Assembly (NCBI RefSeq): GCF_027409185.1
Contig: NC_084468.1
Span: 144,930,001 to 144,994,000, forward strand
DNA: 64,000 nt
DNA from: Cynocephalus volans
Lineage: Eukaryota; Chordata; Mammalia; Dermoptera; Cynocephalidae
Direction: 5' to 3'
The notes beneath the pieces were generated by a model. That model was not told the origin of the DNA, made no database searches, and saw only the letters and a program-made list of their open reading frames with translations. The translations under genes were made by a program, and so were the position numbers. Position 1 is the first letter of the stretch, and every line of letters begins with the position of its first letter. Positions 25,921-38,149 of the stretch are shown piece by piece.

Positions 25921-26654
25921 AAAACAGCATGATATTGATGGCCATTTATTTCATTAATTTTTTGAGCTGTAAAATACTAAGTCTCAAGATGAAAAAAAAA
26001 ATAAAGGAGATGGGGTTGGGAAGACCAAAGATAATGTTATGCCAAAACAACTAGTAAAATTTAGTTTGAAAAAATGTAAGTCACGCCTTTTCTTTCTTCT
26101 TTCTTATTTTTTAAACTTTATTTGAGAAAAGCACAAAATTTACTTTTTCCACTGATAGTTTTGATTACGTGGAACACAGACAAAAATAGGGAAGCCATAT
26201 AATGTCATGCAATTGGTCACTGGTATAAAAAATCCATGGAATTTGTGGTCACATTGATCTAGGTTTGAATCTCGTCACCTTTTATTTGGAATATCACAAG
26301 ATAATGTAGAAGTAAAAGCATCTGGCAAAAGACCTGAGTCAGATATATTTTTATTGCAATGTTCCCAAGAGACAATTATAATCAACAAATCCTTCTCCTC
26401 TATCTCCATTAGGAGTATAAAATGCAAATGCAAAGTCTAACATCAATACAAATCTGTAGATCTGTGACATTGTCTCTAGGGGATATTTAGTTTATATCCA
26501 GTGACGTTTAGTGAATGCATATGAGGCATTAATGCAGCAGCTTTCGCCAAAAGAAGTTGAACCATTGCACACAATTTTCTCATTAAAAGCAAACCATAAC
26601 CATGTGAATATTTTTTTCTGACAAAGTTTAGGAATGTTTAGAAAATGAAGGAGG

Positions 26655-26890
26655 AAATCTGATAGACTAGAACTGGCACAAGACTTAGAGTCAAATACAT
26701 GCAACTAAATCCCTGTTTTGCCTTTTATGAACTCAGTGAATTTGAAATCCTGCTTAATCTATCTGAGCCTCAATTTTCTTACATGTGAAATAATAAGAGA
26801 GGCAACATTGCAGACATAATGTGAGGATCAAATGAGAAAACATATATGAAATTTCTTGCACAAGGTAGGTGTTCAGATGTTAGTTATCTT
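26655..26890 (+). repeat. MIR SINE
   Basis: Head ACTTAGAGTCAAATACATGC, core CTGAGCCTCAATTTTCTTAC and tail ACAAGGTAGGTGTTCAGA. Confidence 0.55.
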
Positions 26891-27029
26891 CTGGCCTTCT
26901 GTACCTTTTTCTCCCCTGTAGAAATCATTGTGAAAATGAAATTAGATTTTGATGATAATTCTTCAAATACCTCTTATGTCAGTTTTCCTTCTAGGAACTT
27001 ATATTTCAAAATTAAATTAGAAAGGCAAT

Positions 27030-27800
27030 CCATTGAATGAGAGAAAATATTTACAGAGCACATATCTATTAAGAAACTAGTATCCTGAATAAATAAACAA
27101 CTCATAACTCAAAAATAAGAAGATAAATAACCCAATTAAAAAATGGGCAAAGGACTAGAATAGACATTTCTCCAGAGAAGATATACAAATGTCCATTAAG
27201 CACGTGAAACTATGCTCAATGAGATTATTCATTAGAGAGATGTAAAACAAAATTACCACTAGAATGAGCATTCTCAAAGTGACAGAAAATAGTGGAGAAA
27301 ATGAAACCCTCATACACTGCTAGTAGGAGTGTAAACTGTGCCGCTGCTTTGAAAAACAGTTTGGCAGATCCTCAAAAATCTTAACAGAGTCAGCAGAAAG
27401 CTTAGCCATTCCACTCCTACCTATATATCCAAGAGAAAAGAAAATATATGTCCGCAAGACTTATACAGGAACGTTCATAGCAGCATTACTCACAATGGCC
27501 AAAAAAGTAAAAACAATCCAAATGTTCATCGGCATACAAATGGGGGAATGAAATGTCATTTATCAATACACAAGAATATTATCGGCAATAAAAAATGAAA
27601 TACCGATACTTGTTACAACATGGATGAACCCTGGGAACATGCTAAGTGGATGAGGCAAATCACAAAACGTCACGTATAGTATTAATAGGAAACGTCCAGA
27701 ATAGGCAAAATTATAGGGACAGAGAATAGACTAGTAGTTGCCGGGGGGTGGAGGGAGAAAGGAAAGAGAAGTGACTGCTAATGGGTATGGGCTTGCTTTC
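27030..27800 (+). mobile_element. Old L1 3' end, left part (split element)
   Basis: ORF2 C-terminal and 3' UTR sequence of an ancient L1. It runs to a typical 3' UTR stretch with GGGACAGAGAATAGACTAG near 27718. The sequence stops around 27800 and its expected continuation appears near 34617. Confidence 0.75.
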
Positions 27801-27806
27801 TTTCCC

Positions 27807-27978
27807 CTTCCTTCCTTCCTTCCTTCCCTCCTTCCTTCCCTCCTTCCTTCCTTCCTTCCTTCCTTCCTTCCTTCCTTCCTTCCTTCCTTCCTTCCTTCCT
27901 TGCTTCCTTCCTTCCTTCCTTCCTTCCTTCCTTCCTTCCTTCCTTCCTTCCTTCCTTCCTTCCTTCCTTCCTTCCTTC
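27807..27978. repeat. (TTCC)n microsatellite, about 170 bp
   Basis: Nearly pure TTCC repeats with a few CCC or TTGC interruptions. It lies where the poly(A) tail of the minus-strand L1 should be. Both strands give long open frames of low complexity, which are artefacts. Confidence 0.97.
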
Positions 27979-30900
27979 TGTAAGTAGTCTTTATTTTTCA
28001 GAACAGGTTTATGTTCACAGCAAGGTGCAGACATGGAGTGCAAGGTGCAGAGATTTCCCCTATACCCCTTGCCACCTTCATATGTAGTTTCTCCGCTATC
28101 AAAATCCCACACCAGACTGGTACATTTGTTACACTCAATGAACCTATGTTGACACATCATCACACAAAGTCCATAGTTCGCATTAGGGTTCACTCTTGAT
28201 GTTGTACATTCTGTGGGTTTGGACAAATGTGTAATGACATATATTTACCATTATAGTATCATACAGAATAGTTACACTGCCCAAAAAATCCTCTGTGCTC
28301 TGCCTATTTATCCCTCATCTCCCTTAACCGTGGAAAACACCATTTTTTTTTTTTCTGTATCCGTAGTTTTGCCTTCTCCAGAATGTCATATAACTGGAAT
28401 CATATAGTATGTAGCCTTTACAGATTGGCTTTTTTCAGTTAGTAAAATGCATTTAAGTTTTTTTCCACGTCTTTTCATGGCTTGGTAATTCATTTATTAT
28501 TAGTGCTAACTAATATTCCATTGTCTGGATGTACCACTTTACCTTCTGAAGGACGTCATGGTCGCTTCCAAGTTTTGGCAATTTTGAGAAAAGCTGCTAT
28601 AAACATTTGTGTGTAGGTTTTGTGTATACATAAGTTTTTAACACATTTAGGTAAATATAAAGGAATGTGATTGTTGGATCATATGGTAAGAGTATGTTTA
28701 GTTTTACGAGAACTTCCAAACTGTTTTCCAATGTGACTGTAACCTTTTGCATTCCTACCAGCAATGAATAAGAACTCTGTCACTTCCTATGCTTGTCGGC
28801 ATTTGGTGGTGTTAGTCTTTTGAATTTTGGCCATTCTAATGGCATTTGTTGGTATCTCTTTGTAGTTCTGATTTTCAATTCCTTAATGAAATATAATATT
28901 GAGGAACTTTTTCATATCTTTATTTGACAACTATGAAATTTTTCAGGTGAGGTGTTGGTTCAGGTCTTTTGTCCATTTTTTAGTTGAAGTTTACATATTC
29001 TTATTGTTGAATTTTTAGTTTTTTACATATTTTTGATAACAGTTCCTTATCAGACATGTCTTTCAAAAATATTCTCCCCAGGTCTATGGCTTATCTTTTC
29101 ATTGTCTTGACTGTGTCTTTCATAGAGCAGAAATTCTTAATTTTAATAAAGTCCAGGTTATTGATTACTTCTTTCAATGATTATGCTTTTGGAGTTGTAT
29201 CTAAAAATTCATTACCATACCCAAGGTCACCTAGATTCTTTTTTTTCCCTTCTATTTATCTTCTAAGAGTTGTATAGTTTTGCATTTCACATGTGGGTCT
29301 ATAATTCATTTTGAGTTAAGAATCGATTTTTGTGAAGGGTATATGTTTTGTGGCTAGATTTTTTTTTTTTTTTAATTTTGGTTTGTGGATGTTCAGTTGT
29401 TCTAGCACCATTTGTTGAAAACACTATCTTTGCTCCATTTTCTTGCCTTTTTTTCTTTTTCAAAGAGCTATATTTAGGTAAGCCTATAGCTGGACTTTAT
29501 CCTGTTCTATTGATCTATTTGTTTATTCTTTGACCAATATTACATTGCCTTGATTATTGTATGTTTATAGTAAGTCTTGAAGTAAGGTAGTATCGGTCCT
29601 CTGACCCTATTTTTCTTTAATTTTGTGTTGTCTATTCTGGGTATTTTCCCTCTCCATACAAATTTTAGAATCAGTTTAACATACAGAAAATAATTTACTG
29701 TGATTATCCTTGGGATTACATTAAATCTGTAGATCAAGTTGGGAAGAACTGATATTTTTATAATATTGAGTCTGCCCAACCATGAACATGAAATATCTCT
29801 TCATTAGTTCTTTGATATCTTTTATCAGAGTTATTGTAGTTTCTTCATATAGATATTATACATATTTTTCTAGATTCATACCTAAATATTTTCCATTTTG
29901 GAGGTGCTTATATAAATAGTATTGCGTTTCTAATTTCAAATTCCAGTTGTTCATTTCTGGTATATAGAAAAGTAATTGACTTGTTTTTTATGTTAGGTTT
30001 GTATCTTGCAACCTTGTTGTAATCACTTATAAGTACCAGAAAATTTTTGTTGATTCTTTCAGATTTTCTACATAGATAATCATGTCATCTGTGAACAAAG
30101 AAAGTTTTATTTCTTTCTTTCTAATTAACATATATTTTATATTCTTTTCTTCTCTTACTGCATTAGCTAGGACTTCCACTATGATGTTGAAAGAAATGGT
30201 GACAGGAGTGATCCTTACATTGTTTCTTACCTTAGCAGGAAAGCTTCAAGTTTCTTATCACTAAGTACAGTACTAGCTGTAACACTTTTTGTAGATGTTC
30301 ATTATCAAGTTAAGGAAGTTCCCCTATATTCCTAGTTTGCTGAAAGGTTTTTGTTTGTTTGTTTGTTTGTTTGTTTTATCATGAATGGGTGTTAAATTTT
30401 GTCAAATGCTTTTTGTGCATCTATTGATATGATTGTGTGATTTTTATATTTAACCTGTTGATGTGATGCGTTATATTAAATGATTTTCAAATGTTGAACC
30501 AGCCTCTCATACCTAGGGCAAATCCCAATTGTCATGGTATGTAATTATTTTCATGCTTTGTTGAGTTCAGTTTGCTGGTATTTTGCTCAGGATGTTTGCA
30601 TCTATGTTCATGAGAAATACTGGTCTGTAGTTTTCTTTTCTTGTAATATCTTTGCCTGGTTTGGCACTCAAATAATGCTGGCTTCATAGAATATGTTGGG
30701 AAAGATTCTCTCTGCCTCTATCTTCTGAAAGAGGTTGTAGAGAATTGGAGTAATTTCCTCATTAAATATTTGGTAGAATTTACCATTAATCTGTCTGGCC
30801 TGGGTACATTCTGTTTTGGAAGATCATTAATTATTTATTTGATTTTTAAAATATATGTGTAAACCTATTCAGATTGTCTATTTCTACCTGTTTGATTTTT

Positions 30901-33900
30901 GGCAGAATGCATCTTTCAAGGAATTGGTTAATTTCATCTAGGTTGCCAAATTTGTGAGCATAGAGTTGTTCACAGTATTTCTTTTCTGTCCTATTAATGT
31001 CCATGGGATCTGTAGTGATGTTCCCTCTTTCATTTTTTGATATTGGTAATTTGTATCTTCTTTCTTATTTTCTTAGTTAGACTGGCTAGAGGCTTATGAT
31101 TTTTTTCATTACAGAGAACCAGCTTTTAAGTTTCATTGGTTGCCTCTACTGATTTCCTATTTTTGATTTCATTAAATTCTGCTCTAATTTTTATTATTAT
31201 TTTTTTTTCCTCTGCTTCTCTTGGATTTACTGTGCTCTTCCTTTTACAGTTTCCAAAGGTGGAAGCTTACATGATTGATTTTATATCTTTCTTCTTTTCC
31301 AAAATATGCAGTCAGAACTATAAATTTCCCTCTAGGAGCTTCTTTTATTGCATTCCCCAAATTTTGGTAAGTTGTGCCTTCATTTCCGTTTAGTTCAAAA
31401 TATTTTAAATTTTTTATGAGATTTTTTTCTTTGACCTATGCATGTATTTAGAAGAGTGTTGTTCAATCTTCATATATTTTGCTGTTGATGGATAATGTAA
31501 TCGTATATGTCTGTTATAACCAGTTGATTGATGTTTTTGTTGAATTCAACTACATCCTTACTGTTTTCTTGCCTGCCCTATAAGTTCATTTCCGAGAGAG
31601 GGGTATTAATGTCTCCAACTATAATAGTAGATTAATCTATTTCTCCTTGCAGTAGATAAGTTTTTGCCTCACATAGTTTGACACTCTTTTATTAGGCACA
31701 TACATGTTAAGAACTGTGACATCTTCTTGGAATATTGATTCCTTTATTATTAGCTAATGGCCATCCTTGGATAAATTTCCTTTCTTTGAATTCTGCTTTG
31801 TCAGAAATTAACAGAGCTACTCTTGCTTTCCTTTGAAGTGTTAGCATGGTATATATTTTTTTCCATTCATTTACTTTTAATCTATATGATTTTATATTTA
31901 AACTGGGTTTCTTGTGGACAACAAATAGTTGGGTCTTGGTTTATTTCATATGTTTTAACAATCTTTGTCTTTCAATTAGTTCATTTAGACCATTAATGTT
32001 CAAAGTGATTATTGATATTGTTGAGTTAATATCTGTCATATTTGTTACTGTTTTTATTTTTTGCCTTTATTCTTTGTTTTGATTTTTTTTCTTCCACTCT
32101 TTTCCCACCTATTTTGGTTTTAATTGAGCATTTGATATGGTTCCATTTTTCTTTTCTTTCTTAGCATATTGGCTATTTTTTTTTTTTACTACTTTTATTG
32201 GTTGTCTTAGAGTTTGTAATATATATTTACAACTAATGTTTACAATTAATCCAAGCCCACTTTCAAATAACACTATACCACTTCACAGGTACTGTGATCA
32301 CCTTATAACAACAAAATAACCCTGATTCTTCTCTCACATACCTTGTATCATTGTTGTCATTTATTTCCCTTATGTATAAGTATACATAAGCAAAAGTATA
32401 TACACATACATAAATGATATATACATAAGTATACGTAATTAAATGCACTCTTGCTGTTATCAGTTTGAACAAATTGTTATGTGTTAGGCCATTAAGAATA
32501 ATAAAAATAGGTTTTATTTCACCCTCACTTATTTTTCTCTGATGCTCTTCTTTTCTTTATGTAGATCTTAGTTTATGACTTATACTTATACATATTTTTT
32601 CTCTCTAAAGAACTTTTTTTAACATTTCTGGTAAGGCAAGTCTACTTGCAACAAATTCTTTCATTGTTTGCCTGAAAGGGTCTTTATTTCTCCTTCACTT
32701 TTGAAAGTAATTTCACAGGGTACAGAAATATAGTTTAGTTTTTTTTGTTTTTTTGGTTTTTTGGTTTTTTGGTTTTTTCCTCTCAACACTTTAAATATTT
32801 TGCTCCACTCTCATCTTTTTTACGTGGTTTCTGGAAAGTCAGATATAATGCTTCTCCTCTCTTCTCTATAGGTAAGGTGATTGTTCCCTCTGGCTTCTTT
32901 CAGGCCTTTTTCTTTATCTTTGATTTTCTGTAGTTAGAAAATAATATGCATAAGTGTAGCTTTTCTGGAATTTATACTGCTTTATGTTCTCTGAGCTTCC
33001 TGACTCTGTGGTTTGGTATCTAACATTAATTTGGGAAAATTCTCCATCAATATTGCTTCAAAAATTTCTCCCGTTCTTTTCTGTCTTACTGCTCTTTCTG
33101 GTATTCCTGTTCTGTTGTGCTATACCTTTTATAGTTGTCCCACAGTTCTTAGTAGTCTCTTCTCCTTTGTTTTTTGTGGGGTTTTTTGTTTGTTTGTTTT
33201 GTTTTGCTTTACCCCAGTCTTTTTTCTCTTTGATTTTCAGTTTTGGATGTTTCTACTGACATATCTCCCAGCTCAGATACTCTTTCTTCAGCCATGTCCA
33301 TTCTATTAATTAGCCCATCACAGCATTCTTCAGTTTTGTTGTATTTTTTCTTTCTAGCACCTTTTCATTCTTTCTTAGAATTTCCATCTCTGCTTGCATT
33401 GCCCATCTGTTCTTGCACGCTGTCTACTTGATTCATTAGAGCCCTTACCATATTAATCATAGTTGTTTCAAATTCTTGTTCTGATGATTCCAACATCCTG
33501 CCATATCTGGGTTTGGTTCTGATGCATGCTATCTCTTTAAACTGTACTTTTTGTCTTTTTTTTTTTTCAGAACTTACTTGTAGTTTAATTGTGGGGAGGC
33601 TTGGGGAGGATGGGGCACCAAGAGCAGCATTTTTACCAAGTTGGTGTAAAAATGAAACAGGATCCGGACATAGTCCCTACACTGACAATTACAGTAAATC
33701 TGAAATTCCGAGCAGCAATTGGAATTGTTTCTTGAAAAGCAAACACAGAGTTGGTGCTGGGTGCAATCAGCAGTGTCAAAGGGCTGGGCTGTGCCCTGCG
33801 TGCCCTGCATCATGGGTGCAGCTGGGGCACCAACTTTGTCTTTTAGTATGCTTTGTAACTTTTCCTTGATAGTTATACAGACACGATATACTGGGTAAAA

Positions 33901-34300
33901 GGATTGCTATAAATAGGACTTTACTAATGTGGAGGTAAGGTGTGAGGGCTGGGGAAGCCCTAAGATTCAGTCTCAGTCTTTTAGTGAGCCTCTGAACGGT
34001 GAACTTCATAAGTGCTTCTCAGTTTTTTCTTCCCCTTAGGTGGGACAGGATGGTTACAGGAAGTTGGAATTGGATAGTTCCTTACTCCTAGATCACTTAT
34101 GCTATGATAAAACTCTAACCATTTATGTTCTGGTAAAACAGTTTCTGCTGAGGGTAAGCCTTGTTAAGAAGAGCAGCATGCTTTGGCCTACTTCAAAATA
34201 GTTTCTTTTGTCCTCTCCCCTGTCAGAAGTACAATGGGATTTTTCTCAATTATTCACTGTCAGTACCTGGTCAAGCTCCTAGAGGAAAAACTCATGAGAA

Positions 34301-34316
34301 TGTGTGTGTGTGTGCG

Positions 34317-34347
<31 letters not shown>

Positions 34348-34350
34348 ACA
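34301..34350. repeat. (TG)n-CG-(CA)n inverted dinucleotide run
   Basis: About seven TG units meet a CA run at TGCGCACA, making an alternating purine-pyrimidine palindrome. It lies in the 5' region of the minus-strand L1. Confidence 0.95.
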
Positions 34351-34616
34351 CCCTTTGACTGGGTCCCTCTGGAGTTTTTATCTCTCAGACTTGTTCACAG
34401 GTTTTCCTACCCAGGCACTGGTTCCCACTGAAGTTCCTGTTCTGGAGAATTATGATTGTCTCCCTAACTTTGCAGGCACAGGTTTTCCCTGTAAACTCAC
34501 TTCTCTGAAAGATCTAAGAAGAGTTTTTGATTTTTCTGTTTGTTCAGCTTTTTACTTGTTAGTACACAGAAAAAACTTCCAAGCTCCTTGCATGCCAGAC
34601 TGGAAATTGGAAGTTG

Positions 34617-34765
34617 GGATTTCTTTTCGAAATGATAATAATGCTCCGGCATTAGAAAAGGATGATGGTTGAATAACTCTGTGAATACACTAAAATCCAC
34701 TGAATTGTATACTTTTGAAAAGTGATTTTATGGCATGTCAATTATATCTTAATAATAAAACAATG
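34617..34765 (+). mobile_element. Old L1 3' end, right part (continuation of 27030-27800)
   Basis: The AACTCTGTGAATACACT-type ending is typical of ancient L1 3' UTRs and is followed by an AATAAAA tail. It would follow the left part directly in an unbroken copy. Confidence 0.7.
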
Positions 34766-35734
34766 CAAAAGATTGCTAAAAATCCAAATCACCTCACAAT
34801 TTTTATCCCTGATGCCAATAAAAAAAGAGAAGCTTAGGCAATGCTATTCTTGACAAAAGTAGTCCTATAATAAAATACAGTTGCTGTTTTGTTTTTTAAA
34901 GGCTATGTAAAAACACAGACCCCAAGAGACAGAGCTAGATGGCCAACTAGAAGACTCTACCACTCGTTACTCCCACAAAGACAGACAAAACAGTGAATTT
35001 GCAACTGTATTTGGATGAAAATAACTAAAGGAGAGCACTGGAACACAACAAAGGAGTAATAGAAACACTACTAAGCACAGAAACTCAGGATAGCCACATA
35101 AAGAATGGAAGAAAATACCTGGCCTTCACCATCCCATCCCTCAGACAGAAGCAGCAGAGACCCAGGAGGAATTTCTGCCTTCAGGGGCAAGATAAGAGAG
35201 AGCTGTGCCACAGAAGGCGGCAATCAAGCTACAAGGGAGCTGTGCAACCTTTGCAGGCATCGAGCCCAGTGTGGTGAACTGCTAGGAGTCCACACATCTT
35301 GATTAATTCAGGGAGGGAGTTCATGCTGAGCCCGCCTTTTCCCAGCAGGTCCCAGGCTGCTGCAGCAGTCATCATTTTGGAACCAGGGCCAAGTGAATTT
35401 TGTCCTGGCCCCAATAGCCCTGGCATCTCCACAGCCCTGAGGGCCCCTCTTCATGCCAGGTTTCAGGCACCTGAGCCAGCATAATGTCCTACACCCTGGG
35501 AACAGGCAGTCCAATACAATGCAGAGGACACCCTCAGGACAGAGGGAGTCAGTGTGTGCACTTTCAGAGAGCCGACTAACCAGGGCTTCTGCCACTGCTG
35601 GCAGTCCTGTTGTCTTCAGTGGAATGCCCATGCACCTCTCCCAGGGGCACAGAGTCCCACTGTGGCCAACAAATCTACCTAGACCCATGCACTCCCTCTG
35701 GGAAGACACATGCACTCTTACAACCATGTGTGTA

Positions 35735-36345
35735 GTGTTCCACTCCAGCTGAGGAGCCACAGAGTGACCCAGTGTTACTCTTGGGCATGCAAGGGCCCAT
35801 CTGCAGCCCTTGCAACCTTACCCAGAGTGGTACACTCCAGCTGAGGAGATCTTAAGGGCACAGAAGCCCACCCACAACCCCAACAAACTTGTGTGAGCAG
35901 CCCATCTGACCAAAGAGCTGCAGAGTGATCCAATGTCTTTTGGGGGGCTACAGGGTCCCACCCACAGCCCCAGCAACCTCATCCAGTGTCATTCACTCCA
36001 GCTGAGGAGCTACAGAGAGCACCAGTGCCTCCTTTGAGGGTATAGGGACCAGCCTGAAGCCTCAATGACCCCACACAGAATTCCCCACTACAGCTGATGA
36101 ACCTCATTGTCTCCCTCAAAGTCAAAGGTCTTAATTCTACCCTTGCAATACTTCCCAGGGTTGTCCTTTTAAGCTGAGGAGCTGCAGAGCATCCCAGGGT
36201 ATCTATCAGAGACACAGTATCACAGCTGAGGCATCAGCAAACCTGCCTGGGGTCACTCATTCAAACTGAGGAGCAGCAGAGCACCTCAATGCTTCTCTCA
36301 AGAGTTCAAGACCTTATCCATGACTCCTGAAACCAAATGCAATGG
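35735..36345 (+). repeat. About 90-bp tandem array in L1 5' UTR
   Basis: A motif near CACTCCAGCTGAGGAG recurs about seven times, at roughly 35741, 35833, 35905, 35995, 36086, 36172 and 36264. Spacings are 72-92 bp. Each unit also carries a cagagtgacc-like and a cccacccacagcc-like stretch. It resembles a monomer-type L1 promoter region. Confidence 0.7.
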
Positions 36346-36849
36346 TGCCTACTTCAGGAAGCAGCTGCCAAGCACCCAGCACCTAGGCAAATGGGGTGCT
36401 TGCAGACAACTATGACATTGAATACAGTTGAAGAAATCACATGAAGAATATACTATTACATTCACCTGGAACCAAACTTAATACACCCTGCCCAACTGTC
36501 ACAGAACAAATCTACAGACATGTTGTTACTAGAGATAGGAAAGTGGAAGGGGGAGGTAAAATGGTGAGAGGTTGTTTAATGTACATAAAACAGCTAGATA
36601 GGAAAAATAAATTCTATTGTGCACAATTAAGCAATGCATCTATAATTAACAATAATTTACTGCATGTTACCAAATGGTTAGAAGAGAGGACATCAAATGT
36701 CCTCATCACAAAGAAATGATTAAGTTTTCTAATGATAAATATGCTAATTACCCTGATTTGATCATCATACATTGTATATGTGCATTCATTTTCAACTCTG
36801 TATCCCACGGTAAGGATAATCAATACTTCAACTTTTTATAAAAAAGCCA

Positions 36850-37860
36850 AAACGAAACAAAACAAAGCTACATCTGCAGGAAAGACTCTCCCTTCAAAAG
36901 CTACTGCAGAGTATTAGAAGTAGTGACTATTCCACCAGATTCTCAGACATCAATGTAGGAATGAAAAAAACAGGGAAAAGAGGAAACATGACACCCACAA
37001 AGAAATACAATAATTCTTCAGTACCAGACCCCAAAGAAAAGGAAACCTGTGAAATGCTTGAAGAGAAATTCCAAATAATTGTCTTAAGGAAACTCAATGA
37101 GATGCAAAAAATGCAGATACACAACACATCAAAATGAGAAAAATGATTCAAAATATGAGGAGAAATTAAATAAAGAGATAGATATCATAAAAAAGAACTG
37201 AGCAGAAATCTTGGAACTGAAGAATTCATTTAACAAAATACAAAATACAACACCAAGCAGAAGAAAAGTTTCTAAACCTGAAGGCAGGCTTTTTGAAATA
37301 ATTGATTTGGACCAAAAAAAAAAAAAAAAAAAAAAAAAGAAAAAGAAAAAGAAAAGAAAAGAAAAGAAAGGAAAAGAAAAACAAAAAGGTATAAAAACCA
37401 TGAAGGGAGTCTATGAGATCAGATCTATGGGATAAACTTAAGCATACAAAAATTTGTATTATGGGAGTTCTGGAAGGGGAGGAGAAAGGAAAAGTCTTCA
37501 AAAACCTACTTAATGAAGTAATATTAGAAAACTTCCCAAGTATTGAGGACTGCCAGTCCATTATATGGAGTTCCAGATCCAAGAGGCTCAAAGACCCCTA
37601 AACAGATTTAATACAAAAAGGTCCTTCCCAAGACACACTGTAGTCAAATTGTCAAAAGTCAATGACAAAGAGCAAATTCTAAAAACAACAAGAGAAAAGC
37701 ATCAAGTCATCTGTAAGGGAATTTCCATCAGACTAACAGCAGATTTCTCAGCAGAAACTTTACGGGCCAAGGTGGAGTGGGATGATATGTTCAAAACGCT
37801 AAAAGAAAAAAACTGTCAGTCAAGAATATTAGTCCACAAAGCTATCCTTCACAAATGAAT
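36850..37860 (+). pseudogene. Decayed L1 ORF1
   Basis: Frame fragments at 37211-37435, 37413-37601 and 37565-37858 together cover the ORF1p middle and C-terminal domains. They include a GVLEGEEKG match to GIPEGEE and an RSFPRH match to RPSPR. A pure A run followed by GAAAA repeats (37313-37381) breaks the frame. No intact protein remains. Confidence 0.7.
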
Positions 37861-38149
37861 GATAAATCGTTTATTTACCAAACAAAAACTATGGGAATTC
37901 ACCATCACAAGATTGACCCTACAAGATCCTCAAAGGAGTCCTGCATCTGGAATCAAAAGAACAATAACTACCATCATGAATACACAAGAAAGAATAAAAC
38001 CCACTGGTATAGCAGATATGCAAATGAGAAAGAGAAAGAAACTGTATCTTATCATTACAATAAAACTCACCAAACAACAAACACAAACAATAGAGGGATA
38101 GAAAGGAACAAAAGATATGTAAACCAACCACAAAAAATTAATAAAATAT

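Larger units (their letters stand above)
27801..34616 (-). mobile_element. Nearly full-length ancient L1 (L1ME-like), minus strand
   Basis: Reading the minus strand: 5' region (about 34616-33560), ORF1-like remnants, decayed ORF2 and a 3' UTR ending near 27985. The peptide at 29540-29779 matches the ORF2 segment GRLNIIKISVLPNLIYRFN. All frames are broken. A (GGAA)n tract occupies the tail position. It sits inside the plus-strand L1 described on either side. Confidence 0.7.

Noticed and set aside
27807-27978. CRISPR-like array
   Set aside because: The repeat unit is 4 bp with no spacers, in a mammalian genome.
27711-28226. A 171-codon frame with a repeated EGRK pattern and matching frames on the other strand
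   Set aside because: It is translation of the (TTCC)n microsatellite and L1 3' UTR, with no evidence of a gene.
35308-35760. A 150-codon minus-strand frame and other frames in 35-36 kb
   Set aside because: They lie in the L1 5' UTR-like region and tandem array; no conserved domain is seen.
35735-36345. CRISPR-like or satellite array
   Set aside because: Units are diverged, about 90 bp, without unique spacers, and sit in an L1 5' UTR.
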